From Pseudomonas laurentiana (GTDB taxonomy: Bacteria; Pseudomonadota; Gammaproteobacteria; Pseudomonadales; Pseudomonadaceae): DNA of 64,000 bases. Of this stretch, positions 57,230-64,000 are shown piece after piece; positions within the stretch are counted from its first letter, which is position 1, and each line of letters starts with the position of its first letter. The stretch lies in assembly GCF_014648275.1 (NCBI RefSeq), contig NZ_BMQU01000018.1, positions 1-64,000 of the forward strand, written 5' to 3'. A program made the translations under genes and the position numbers. The notes beneath the pieces are model-generated. The model was not told the origin of the DNA. It ran no database searches and was given only the letters and a program-made list of their open reading frames with translations.

Positions 57230-57477
57230 CGCCGGGTGTCCGCGCGCGGATTAGATGAAACTCGATGCGCGAGCCGATGGACGGCAGCAAAGTGCAGACC
57301 ATCAGCTATCCTCTGGTTCAATGGATTCAGCCTTTTCATAGCGCGTCGGGTGGGGCTTGGTCATCGGAAGTTACCGTTGTCTTGCGTACATGGTCGGTAC
57401 AGTCGTTTAGGCTCGCAGGTCGGATCTTTCTTCAGGATTCGTAGCCTATGGAGCATTGAAACAAGAAGGAGAGGCGT

Positions 57478-58041
57478 ATGCTCGTTCGTTCACTGACCCT
57501 TGCCACCCTGCTGGCTGTTGCCTGCCCCTTGATGGCTGCCGACAGCGACGGCCCCCTCGCCCTGGAGCGGGGTAGAACCCGACCCTTGATCATCATTGCG
57601 CCCAGTACGGTAGACCCGACGCTGGTCAGCCTGAAAAAGGCCCTGGATGAACCGGCCAACCGTCAGGCGTTCACTGAGCGCAACATGGTGCTGTTCACCA
57701 TCGCCAACACCATCGGTCAACGCGAAGGCAAGAACATGGACCCGCAAACCACCATGGCCTTGATTCGCGAGCTCAAGCTTGGTGCCAGCGTGGGGACCAA
57801 GGTGATTCTGATGGGCAAGGATGGCGAGAAAAAGCTTGAGCGCATCGGTGCGGTTGACCCCAAGGAAATTTTCAGCACCATCGATCAGTTGCCGGCCAGC
57901 GAAAAAGAAATGGTTACGACGACACCTGTCGTGACAGAGGCTGCGCCAGGCAAGGAGGGCAAGGAGGGCAAGGAGGGCAAACCGGGAAAACCGGCGAAGC
58001 CTGCAAAACCGGCAGCACCGCCCAAGCCTCTGGAAGATTGA
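57478..58041 (+). CDS. exported DUF4174 protein with Gly/Lys/Pro-rich repeat tail
   Basis: A 187-residue protein: signal peptide (1-20), a DUF4174 domain (about 28-140; TRPLIIIAPSTVDPTL, ANRQAFTERNMVLFTIANT, TKVILMGKDGEKKLE) with thioredoxin-like composition but no CxxC, and a low-complexity tail (155-183) made of GKEG-type triplets followed by PAKPAKPA. The tail is collagen-like in period (Gly every third residue for about six turns) and strongly basic. AGAAGGAG precedes the ATG. Function unknown. Confidence 0.8.
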   Translation: MLVRSLTLATLLAVACPLMAADSDGPLALERGRTRPLIIIAPSTVDPTLVSLKKALDEPANRQAFTERNMVLFTIANTIGQREGKNMDPQTTMALIRELKLGASVGTKVILMGKDGEKKLERIGAVDPKEIFSTIDQLPASEKEMVTTTPVVTEAAPGKEGKEGKEGKPGKPAKPAKPAAPPKPLED

Positions 58042-58112
58042 TCTCCCCCCGGTAAAGCGACAACCAGGTGCCTGCGGCAATGCTGCAGGCCTTCACCCTC
58101 ACTCAATTTCCC

Positions 58113-58131
58113 GTGAATGATTCTCGCTAAG
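58113..58131. promoter_or_regulatory. candidate Fur box
   Basis: GTGAATGATTCTCGCTAAG matches 11 of 19 positions of the Fur consensus GATAATGATAATCATTATC, with the AATGAT core intact. It lies 59-77 bases upstream of a TonB-dependent siderophore receptor, as expected for iron control. Confidence 0.45.
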
Positions 58132-58189
58132 CAGTAGGATATTGCTCACTTTATTGTTATGTTATTACATAGTAAATAAAGGAGCCCCC

Positions 58190-60283
58190 ATGAATCACCC
58201 GCTAGGAAGGTTGTACCTTGGCCTGTCGGCAGGCCTGCTGAGCGTGCCCGCCACCGCCGAACAAACCGTAGTCCTCGATGCCGTCACGGTCAGTGACAGT
58301 CGTTTTGAAGAGCGTGCCGATGGCCCCGTACAGGGTTACCGGGCCACGCGCTCCAGCACCGCGACCAAGACTGATACCGACATCCGCGACACCCCGCAGA
58401 GCATCAGCGTGGTACCCGCCCAAGTGCTCAAGGATCTCAACAGCACACGTATTGATCGCGCACTGGATTTTGCCGGGGGGGTATCGCGGCAGAACAATTT
58501 TGGCGGCTTGACCTTCCTTAACTACAGCGTGCGGGGGTTCACCACCGGCGAGTTGTACAAGAATGGTTTTGCCGTCAACCGGGGCAGCTACAGTGCGCCG
58601 GATACCTCGAACATCGAGCGTATCGAAGTGCTCAAGGGGCCTGCTGCCAGCCTGTATGGGCGAGGCGACCCCGGCGGGTTGGTGAACATCGTGACCAAAC
58701 GGCCCGAGGCCGACGTCTTCACCCGGTTCAAGGCCAGTGCCGGCAGCTGGGACCGCTATCGCAGCAGCCTGGATGTGAACACCCCGCTCAATGACGACGG
58801 TTCACTGCTGTCGCGGGTTAACCTGGCGGTGGAAGACAACGGCAGCTTCCGTGACCATGTCGACAGCCAGCGACGGATTGTCAGCCCGTCGCTGAGTTGG
58901 CAGCTCAATCCGGACACACAACTGTTTGTCGATGCAGAGTTCTCCCGTACCGAGGCGGTGTTCGACCGTGGCATTGCGGCCGTGAACAACGAACTGGGCT
59001 CAGTAAAACGCTCGACCTTCCTGGGCGAACCCAACGATGGCCGTATCCGCAATGACAATCAGACGCTGGACCTGGCGCTGGAGCACTACCTCAATGACAG
59101 TTGGAAGCTGCGTCTGGCCAACCATTACACCCAGGGCAGCCTCAACGGTGACAGCTCGGAAGCCTCGCGGGTGGTTGGAACGGCCGTCAGCCGGTTCTAC
59201 CGTCAGCGGGACTTCGAGTGGAACGACAACATCACCCAGGCTGAACTGCATGGCCGTTTCGAGGTGGGCAACTGGCAACACCAGACACTGATTGGCCTGG
59301 AGTACGAGAACTACCGCAACAGCCAGAAGTATCCGCAAAGCGCAACGTCACTCGACTATGGCCTGGATGTTTACAACCCGGTCTATGGCCAGCCCAAGCC
59401 TGCCATCGTCAAAGCCAACGACTTCTTCGAGCGCACCGAAAGCTACGCCCTGAACCTGCAGGACCAGATCGTCTTCACCGAACGGCTGCGGGGGTTGCTC
59501 GGCGTTCGTCTTGAGCATATCGAACAGACCGCACAGAACCGCACCACTCAGGTCAGCAACACCCAGGAAAAAGATGCCGTTACGCCTCGGCTAGGCCTGC
59601 TGTACCAACTGACACCGCAGGTGGGGGTGTTCGCCAACGCGTCGACCTCGTTCAAGCCCAACGGCATAGGCACACAGGGCGAGGTCTACACACCGGAGAA
59701 AGGCCTGGGTTATGAAACCGGGGTCAAGCTCGACCTGTTCGACAGCCGCTTGGGCGCGACGATTGCGTTGTTCCAGATCGACAAGGAAAACGTCATCACC
59801 ACCGATGCCAATGGCGACAGCATCGCGGCGGGCAAGGCACGCAGCCAGGGCCTGGATGTACAGTTCAGTGGCCAGTTGAGCGATGCCGTGCGCGTGATTG
59901 GGGCCTATGCCTACATCGACGCTGAAGTCACCAAGGGCGATGCCAACGTGCCCAAGGGCAGTGACTTACTGGGGATTCCCCAGCACAGCGGTAGCCTGAT
60001 GGCGGTGTATGAATTCCAGGACGGTGCCTTGCGTGGCGCTGACGTTGGTGCCGCAGCCAACTATGTCGGTGAGCGTTCAGGACTTGCCGGTGGCGATTTC
60101 CGGTTGCCGGGTTACAGCACGGTCGATCTGTTGGCTCACTACAAGGCGACCGAGAACCTCACACTCGGTTTGAACCTCAACAACCTGTTCGACCGCACCT
60201 ATTACGAGCGCAGCTACAACGCGGCGTGGGTCATGCCGGGTGATCCCCGCAACATCAGCCTGAGCCTGGCCTTGAGCCTTTGA
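58190..60283 (+). CDS. TonB-dependent siderophore receptor
   Basis: A 697-residue outer-membrane receptor of the TIGR01783 class. Signal peptide (1-23), TonB box near LDAVTVSD (about 29-36), plug domain (about 55-165; DTPQSISVVPAQVLKD, ERIEVLKGPAASLYGRGDPGGLVNI split over one segment) and a 22-strand barrel ending SLALSL. There is no N-terminal signalling domain, so it is not a FecA/FpvA-type transducer. AAGGAG precedes the ATG at 58190. No sigma factor, anti-sigma factor or ABC genes lie beside it; probably a xenosiderophore receptor. Confidence 0.9.
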   Translation: MNHPLGRLYLGLSAGLLSVPATAEQTVVLDAVTVSDSRFEERADGPVQGYRATRSSTATKTDTDIRDTPQSISVVPAQVLKDLNSTRIDRALDFAGGVSRQNNFGGLTFLNYSVRGFTTGELYKNGFAVNRGSYSAPDTSNIERIEVLKGPAASLYGRGDPGGLVNIVTKRPEADVFTRFKASAGSWDRYRSSLDVNTPLNDDGSLLSRVNLAVEDNGSFRDHVDSQRRIVSPSLSWQLNPDTQLFVDAEFSRTEAVFDRGIAAVNNELGSVKRSTFLGEPNDGRIRNDNQTLDLALEHYLNDSWKLRLANHYTQGSLNGDSSEASRVVGTAVSRFYRQRDFEWNDNITQAELHGRFEVGNWQHQTLIGLEYENYRNSQKYPQSATSLDYGLDVYNPVYGQPKPAIVKANDFFERTESYALNLQDQIVFTERLRGLLGVRLEHIEQTAQNRTTQVSNTQEKDAVTPRLGLLYQLTPQVGVFANASTSFKPNGIGTQGEVYTPEKGLGYETGVKLDLFDSRLGATIALFQIDKENVITTDANGDSIAAGKARSQGLDVQFSGQLSDAVRVIGAYAYIDAEVTKGDANVPKGSDLLGIPQHSGSLMAVYEFQDGALRGADVGAAANYVGERSGLAGGDFRLPGYSTVDLLAHYKATENLTLGLNLNNLFDRTYYERSYNAAWVMPGDPRNISLSLALSL

Positions 60284-60300
60284 TCCTGACGTGGCCCCGT

Positions 60301-60335
60301 GTGCCAGGCTTGCCTGCGATAGTATCAACTCGGTT
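60301..60335. repeat. REP-like element
   Basis: CCAGGCTTGCCTGCGATAGT shares its GCTTGCC-x-GCGAT core with elements at 29166-29203 and 52750-52776. It lies between the convergent ends of the receptor and the MFS transporter. Confidence 0.5.
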
Positions 60336-60355
60336 CGCGTGCGTATCTGATGCCG

Positions 60356-61756
60356 TCAGGCGGTAACGGCCTGTCCGGGAGGCGCAACCCGCGCTGTCTG
60401 TTTCAACTGCTGCCGATAACGCGGCAGTGCCAGGGCCAGGAAAACCGCAGCCAGTACCAGCAGTGAGACGGAAGAGGCGAGGGCATAGCGCAGTGATTCA
60501 CCCCCCAGGGTCGGGACGAAGAAGTCACTGAGCATGCCAATCAGCAGCGGACCGACACCCACACCGAGCAAGGTCATCGACATCACAAAAATAGCGGTGG
60601 CCTGGGCCAGGCGCGAGGCCGGGAACAGGTGGGTGATCGCACTCAGGCAAGGTGTTGCCCACCACACGCCGAAGAACCCGAAGGCGCTGTAGAACAGGAA
60701 CGCTTGCGGTACGGCGATGCTGCCGATGTGGAAGGCGACGCCTTGTGGCCAGAGGAAGTAGGCCAGTGCAAAGGGGATGCTGATGAGTGTGCCCAGCAGT
60801 GGTACACCGATTTGCCAGCCGACATCGCGCCGTGCCATTCGGTCGGTCAGCAGGCCGCAGGTCAGGGTGCCGATAGTCGAGCCGGTGCCGCCGACCACAC
60901 CTACCAGGAAGCCGGCTTCCTGCAGGTTCAGGCCATGGGAGCGAATGAGGAAACTCGGGCTCCAGGTACCGATTGCGTAGCCGGCAATCGCTGCAGCGCC
61001 ACCGGTCAGCACCAGCCACAGGAATGATGGCATCTGGAACAACTCGACCAGCGTCTTGAACCAGCCTTCCTGCTGCAATGTCGCGTTGTCCAGGTGCGCT
61101 GGCGGCAGGGCAGGTTTTGGGGCGCGTACGGTCAACAGCAGGAGCAGGCCAAGGAAGATACCGGGGGCGCCGATCAGCAAGAAGGCGTAGCGCCAGCCAT
61201 GGTGCTGGGCAATCCAGCCACCCAAACCGAGGCCGACGATTGCACCCAGGCTTGAGCCCAGCATCAGCACGGCCAGTGCTGTCGAGCGGCGCCGTGCCGG
61301 GTACAGGTCCGAGACCATGGCTACTGAAGGCGCGGTACCGCCGGCTTCACCGACGGCTACGCCGATCCGTGCCAGCACCAGTGTCAGAAAGCTGCCAGCC
61401 ATCCCGCAGAGCATGGTCATCAGGCTCCAGGCGATGCAACTGAAGGCAATGACCGGTTTGCGCCCGATGCGATCCGACAGGCGCCCCAGGGGGAAGCCAA
61501 AAACCGTATAGAACACCGCGAAGGTCACGCCCGACAGTAAGCCGATGCCGGTGTCCGAGATGCCGAATTCGAGCTTCACCGGTTCGATCAGAATCGCCAT
61601 CAACTGGCGGTCGATGTAGTTGAAAACGTAGATGCTGGCGAGCACGAAAAGCGCGTAATGCGTTCGCCATGTCACGGGGTTGGATGCGTTCACTGCGGGT
61701 GCTCCCGGTCTTGTTCTAGTGGGCTTGATCGTCAGTGCATCCTGCTGTTTTTTCAT
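60356..61756 (-). CDS. MFS transporter
   Basis: A 466-residue 12-helix major facilitator. The loop 2-3 signature GRLSDRIGRKPVI, the helix IV/V element GVAVGEAGGTAPSVAMVSDLYPARRR and YIDRQLMAILIEPVKLEFG near the start place it with the Spinster-like/aromatic-or-lipid transporter branch. It is divergent from an Old Yellow Enzyme-acyl-CoA ligase pair and probably imports the substrate they act on. Substrate unknown. Confidence 0.85.
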   Translation of the reverse strand: MKKQQDALTIKPTRTRPGAPAVNASNPVTWRTHYALFVLASIYVFNYIDRQLMAILIEPVKLEFGISDTGIGLLSGVTFAVFYTVFGFPLGRLSDRIGRKPVIAFSCIAWSLMTMLCGMAGSFLTLVLARIGVAVGEAGGTAPSVAMVSDLYPARRRSTALAVLMLGSSLGAIVGLGLGGWIAQHHGWRYAFLLIGAPGIFLGLLLLLTVRAPKPALPPAHLDNATLQQEGWFKTLVELFQMPSFLWLVLTGGAAAIAGYAIGTWSPSFLIRSHGLNLQEAGFLVGVVGGTGSTIGTLTCGLLTDRMARRDVGWQIGVPLLGTLISIPFALAYFLWPQGVAFHIGSIAVPQAFLFYSAFGFFGVWWATPCLSAITHLFPASRLAQATAIFVMSMTLLGVGVGPLLIGMLSDFFVPTLGGESLRYALASSVSLLVLAAVFLALALPRYRQQLKQTARVAPPGQAVTA

Positions 61757-61777
61757 CGTCCGTTCAGACCATTTTTC

Positions 61778-61791
61778 CCGTAGTTACGGGC
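61778..61791. promoter_or_regulatory. palindrome between MFS and OYE genes
   Basis: CCCGTA-GT-TACGGG is a perfect 14-base palindrome 22 bases upstream of the MFS start within the 199-base divergent region, where an operator controlling both units would be expected. No regulator gene is in view. Confidence 0.45.
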
Positions 61792-61955
61792 ATTTGGCTG
61801 CGATGTCCGGGCAGGCAAATCTAGTCTTGTCGGACGATGTTTCAGTCTCGCTCAGGGTGAATCATTCAGCCCATATCCGGTTTTGCGCAATCCCTGGCCG
61901 CCTTTCGGTGAGCAGCCTGGCATCGCCGGAAACAATAAGACGTAAAGGAGCTGAC

Positions 61956-63041
61956 ATGAGCATCTTGTTCGAGCCGGTGTGCCTCGGTGAACTGCAGCTG
62001 GCCAATCGTATCGTCATGGCGCCGATGACCCGCAGTCGTGCCGATGCAGGTGCGGTACCAAGCGCTGACATGGTCGAGTACTACCGCCAGCGCGCCAGCG
62101 CCGGGTTGATTGTTGCCGAGGGTACGGCGCCGTCGGCCAGTGGCCTTGGCTATTGCCGTACACCGGCGATCTACACCGGCGAACAGATTACCGCATGGCG
62201 CCAGGTGACCCGCGCCGTGCATGACGCAGGCGGTCGTATCGTACTGCAACTGATGCATGTGGGACGCGCTGCCAGCCATTACAACAAACCCGGCGGTGCT
62301 GCCACTGTGGGCCCTTCGGCAGTACGCGCACGCACTCAAGTGTTCAGCGATGCCGTTGGCCTGGTCGATACCGACAGCCCGCAGGCGTTGACCCTGGAAG
62401 GCATCGCCGCTGTGATCGAGGATTACCGTCAGGCGGCGTTGAATGCACGTGAAGCCGGTTTCGATGGCGTCGAGTTGCATTGCACCAGCGGTTACCTGCC
62501 GATGCAGTTCATGGCGGCGGGCAGCAACCAGCGTACCGATGCCTACGGCGGCTCGGCGAGCAACCGGGTGCGGTTTGCCAAGGAGGTGATCGAGGCCATG
62601 GCCGCAGCAATCGGCGCCGGCCGTGTGGGCTTTCGGATGTGCCCGGGCAACCCCTACAACGATATCGACGACCTCGACCCGGCAGGCACCGCTGCCGCTC
62701 TTTGTGCTGCCGTGGCACCGCTGGGCCTGGCGTACCTGCACATCATGCGTTCGCCTGTGGCGGGTCTCGATGCCTTTGCCCTGGCGCGTGAGCACAGTGC
62801 TCTTGGGCTGATCCTCAACGATGGCTTTGATGGCGCATCGGCCAGCGCCGCGCTGGAGGCGGGCGAGGGGGCAGCGGTGTCCTTCGGGCGACATTTCATT
62901 GCCAACCCCGACCTGGTCGAGCGTTTGAAGCGCGGCGTGCCATTGGCCGGGTTTGACCGCAAGACGCTCTACACCTCTGGCCCTCGTGGCTATACGGACT
63001 ATCCCACCTATCAGGCCGATGTTCTGGAGGTGACGCCATGA
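61956..63041 (+). CDS. Old Yellow Enzyme family NADH:flavin oxidoreductase
   Basis: A 361-residue FMN-dependent ene-reductase-type barrel. Family landmarks: NRIVMAPMTRSRAD, AEGTAPSASGLGY, QLMHVGR, NQRTDAYGGSASNRVRF and SFGRHFIANPDLVERL. The catalytic segment reads GVELHCTSGYLPMQF: the usual His-x-x-Asn or His-x-x-His pair is His-x-x-Ser, though the proton-donor Tyr is kept. AAAGGAG precedes the ATG at 61956; earlier in-frame codons belong to the promoter. Its stop overlaps the next start (ATGA). It may reduce an unsaturated substrate before or after CoA activation. Confidence 0.87.
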   Translation: MSILFEPVCLGELQLANRIVMAPMTRSRADAGAVPSADMVEYYRQRASAGLIVAEGTAPSASGLGYCRTPAIYTGEQITAWRQVTRAVHDAGGRIVLQLMHVGRAASHYNKPGGAATVGPSAVRARTQVFSDAVGLVDTDSPQALTLEGIAAVIEDYRQAALNAREAGFDGVELHCTSGYLPMQFMAAGSNQRTDAYGGSASNRVRFAKEVIEAMAAAIGAGRVGFRMCPGNPYNDIDDLDPAGTAAALCAAVAPLGLAYLHIMRSPVAGLDAFALAREHSALGLILNDGFDGASASAALEAGEGAAVSFGRHFIANPDLVERLKRGVPLAGFDRKTLYTSGPRGYTDYPTYQADVLEVTP

Positions 63042-64000
63042 GCCGGAGTAACCTGGCCGGCGTCCTGTCGAGTGACCCCGTACCCCGTGAGCAGACCCAG
63101 GCGATTCTGGATCGACGCTCGGCTGCCAGTGCGCAGATCAAGCCCCGTGATCACTACACCCTGGCCGATCGGCTGGAGCAGCAGGCCATCCGCCATGCCG
63201 ATCGAACATTCCTGATCTATGGCGAAGAAGCCCTGAGCTACGCCGAAGTCGATGCCCGCGCGAACCAGATGGCCCATACCTTTTACGCCAATGGCCTGCG
63301 CGTCGGTGATGTCTGCGCCATCGTGATGGAGAACCGTCCGGCGTTCTTTTGCACCTGGTTCGGCCTGGTCAAGCTGGGGGTGGTGGTCGCGTTCATCAAC
63401 ACCCAGGTCAATGGTCGACCGCTGTTGCATGCGCTGGAAACCACCGGCGCCAAGGCACTGGTGGTTGGAGAAGAGTGCCTGGCCAATATCCAGGTTACCG
63501 AAGGCCTGCCGGAACTGGACTACTGGCTGATACGCGATCCGGAGACCCCATGGCCCGGTGTGCTTCCCAAAGGTGTTGATGGGCATTTCGCTGCCCGCCT
63601 GGACAGTGCGCCGCGCAGCCCTTTCCCCAGGGATGAGCGTGCGGGCGTCGAGGCCCAGGCCCCGACCCTGCTGATATTTACCTCCGGTACTACCGGCTTG
63701 CCCAAGGCTGCACGCTACAGCCACATGCGCTGGATGTCGTCTGGCGATGTGATGGACGTGACCCTTGAGGCCACCTGCGACGACGTATTTTATTGCTGCC
63801 TGCCGCTTTACCACGGCGCTGCCGCCACCTCGGTAACCTCCACCGCGCTGCGTGCCGGCGCCAGTATTGTGGTACGCCGCAAGTTCAGCGTGCGTGAGTT
63901 CTGGAGCGACGTTGCCCGTCATCGCATCAGCGTGTTCCAGTACATCGGTGAAATCTGCCGCTACCTGCTCAACCGGCCAGTCGCCCCGGGTGAGCGCCAG
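63038..64000 (+). CDS. AMP-forming acyl-CoA synthetase, 3' end beyond window
   Basis: An open frame from ATG 63038 runs through the right edge (321 codons visible). It shows the AMP-binding P-loop LLIFTSGTTGLPKAARYSH (about residues 210-228) and YCCLPLYHGAAATSVT. The N-terminus (HADRTFLIYGEEALSYAEVDARANQMAH) resembles the very-long-chain/FATP-like branch that activates fatty, bile or steroid side-chain acids. It is translationally coupled to the Old Yellow Enzyme gene, so both should act on one compound. The C-terminal domain is not visible. Confidence 0.87.
   Translation, partial: MSRSNLAGVLSSDPVPREQTQAILDRRSAASAQIKPRDHYTLADRLEQQAIRHADRTFLIYGEEALSYAEVDARANQMAHTFYANGLRVGDVCAIVMENRPAFFCTWFGLVKLGVVVAFINTQVNGRPLLHALETTGAKALVVGEECLANIQVTEGLPELDYWLIRDPETPWPGVLPKGVDGHFAARLDSAPRSPFPRDERAGVEAQAPTLLIFTSGTTGLPKAARYSHMRWMSSGDVMDVTLEATCDDVFYCCLPLYHGAAATSVTSTALRAGASIVVRRKFSVREFWSDVARHRISVFQYIGEICRYLLNRPVAPGERQ

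Noticed and set aside
57236-57496. Plus-strand ORF of 86 codons between polB and the DUF4174 gene
   Set aside because: No ribosome site and poor composition; it overlaps the start of the real gene at 57478.

Overview
The window looks like chromosome from a fluorescent-type Pseudomonas (P. putida / P. fluorescens group). It is GC-rich, and its gene families are typical of such soil and rhizosphere bacteria: polyamine and GABA catabolism, TonB receptors, c-di-GMP enzymes, AzlCD, PolB, LpxO and REP-like palindromes. I see no rRNA, tRNA, CRISPR array, prophage or insertion sequence. Genus assignment is inference from gene content.

Layout. 1-3.6 kb: the edge of a minus-strand gene, a small exported protein, cytochrome b561, a DUF1275 membrane protein and a YwqK/MORN-repeat lipoprotein. 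3.6-9.1 kb: a membrane-bound respiratory formate dehydrogenase operon (fdnG-fdnH-fdnI-fdhE, minus strand). Its catalytic subunit has cysteine where the family usually has selenocysteine, and no selA/selB follows. 9.4-10.9 kb: a small lipoprotein and an HTH-PAS-PAS regulator. 11-18.7 kb: a complete-looking L-carnitine breakdown cluster. It holds carnitine monooxygenase cntA/cntB, a GabD-like aldehyde dehydrogenase, a BCCT transporter, a D-malate dehydrogenase (dmlA) and a divergent LysR regulator (dmlR-like). The order matches E. coli dmlR-dmlA-yeaV-yeaW-yeaX with the aldehyde dehydrogenase inserted. The cntA and transporter promoters share a GTTAAC-N12-GTTAAC element.

18.8-24 kb: a corrinoid-type uptake operon (TonB receptor, ATPase, binding protein, permease) behind a cobalamin riboswitch. 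24-27.1 kb: a GABA permease divergent from a class III omega-aminotransferase. 27.3-29.8 kb: two tandem CAP-domain secreted proteins and two small conserved proteins. 30-32.8 kb: a Cache-GGDEF protein and an MgtC/DUF4010 membrane protein that overlap tail to tail. 33-36.8 kb: a putrescine operon (gamma-glutamylputrescine synthetase, PotF/SpuD-like binding protein, PuuB-type oxidase). 36.8-45.7 kb: an orphan DUF2169 protein, a GGDEF protein, a MocR regulator divergent from an EamA exporter, DoxX-DUF488, and a globin-coupled PAS-GGDEF-EAL protein.

46-49.6 kb: a soluble chemoreceptor with a CZB zinc-binding domain, then a SulP transporter. Beyond the transporter lies a second, 121-bp copy of the chemoreceptor gene's 3' end, a duplication scar. 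49-54.6 kb: a glycine-zipper lipoprotein, VIT-family transporter, GNAT, AhpD-like protein, LpxO, AzlCD and an exported hypothetical protein. 54.9-60.3 kb: DNA polymerase II, a DUF4174 protein with a Gly/Lys/Pro-rich tail, and a Fur-box-preceded siderophore receptor. 60.4-64 kb: an MFS transporter divergent from an Old Yellow Enzyme homologue (with an unusual His/Ser active-site pair) translationally coupled to an acyl-CoA ligase that runs off the right edge.

The most interesting system is the carnitine cluster. Cleavage of L-carnitine keeps the C3 configuration, so the product should be D-malate after aldehyde oxidation, and that is the substrate of the encoded DmlA. The genes therefore form a closed route from L-carnitine to trimethylamine and pyruvate.
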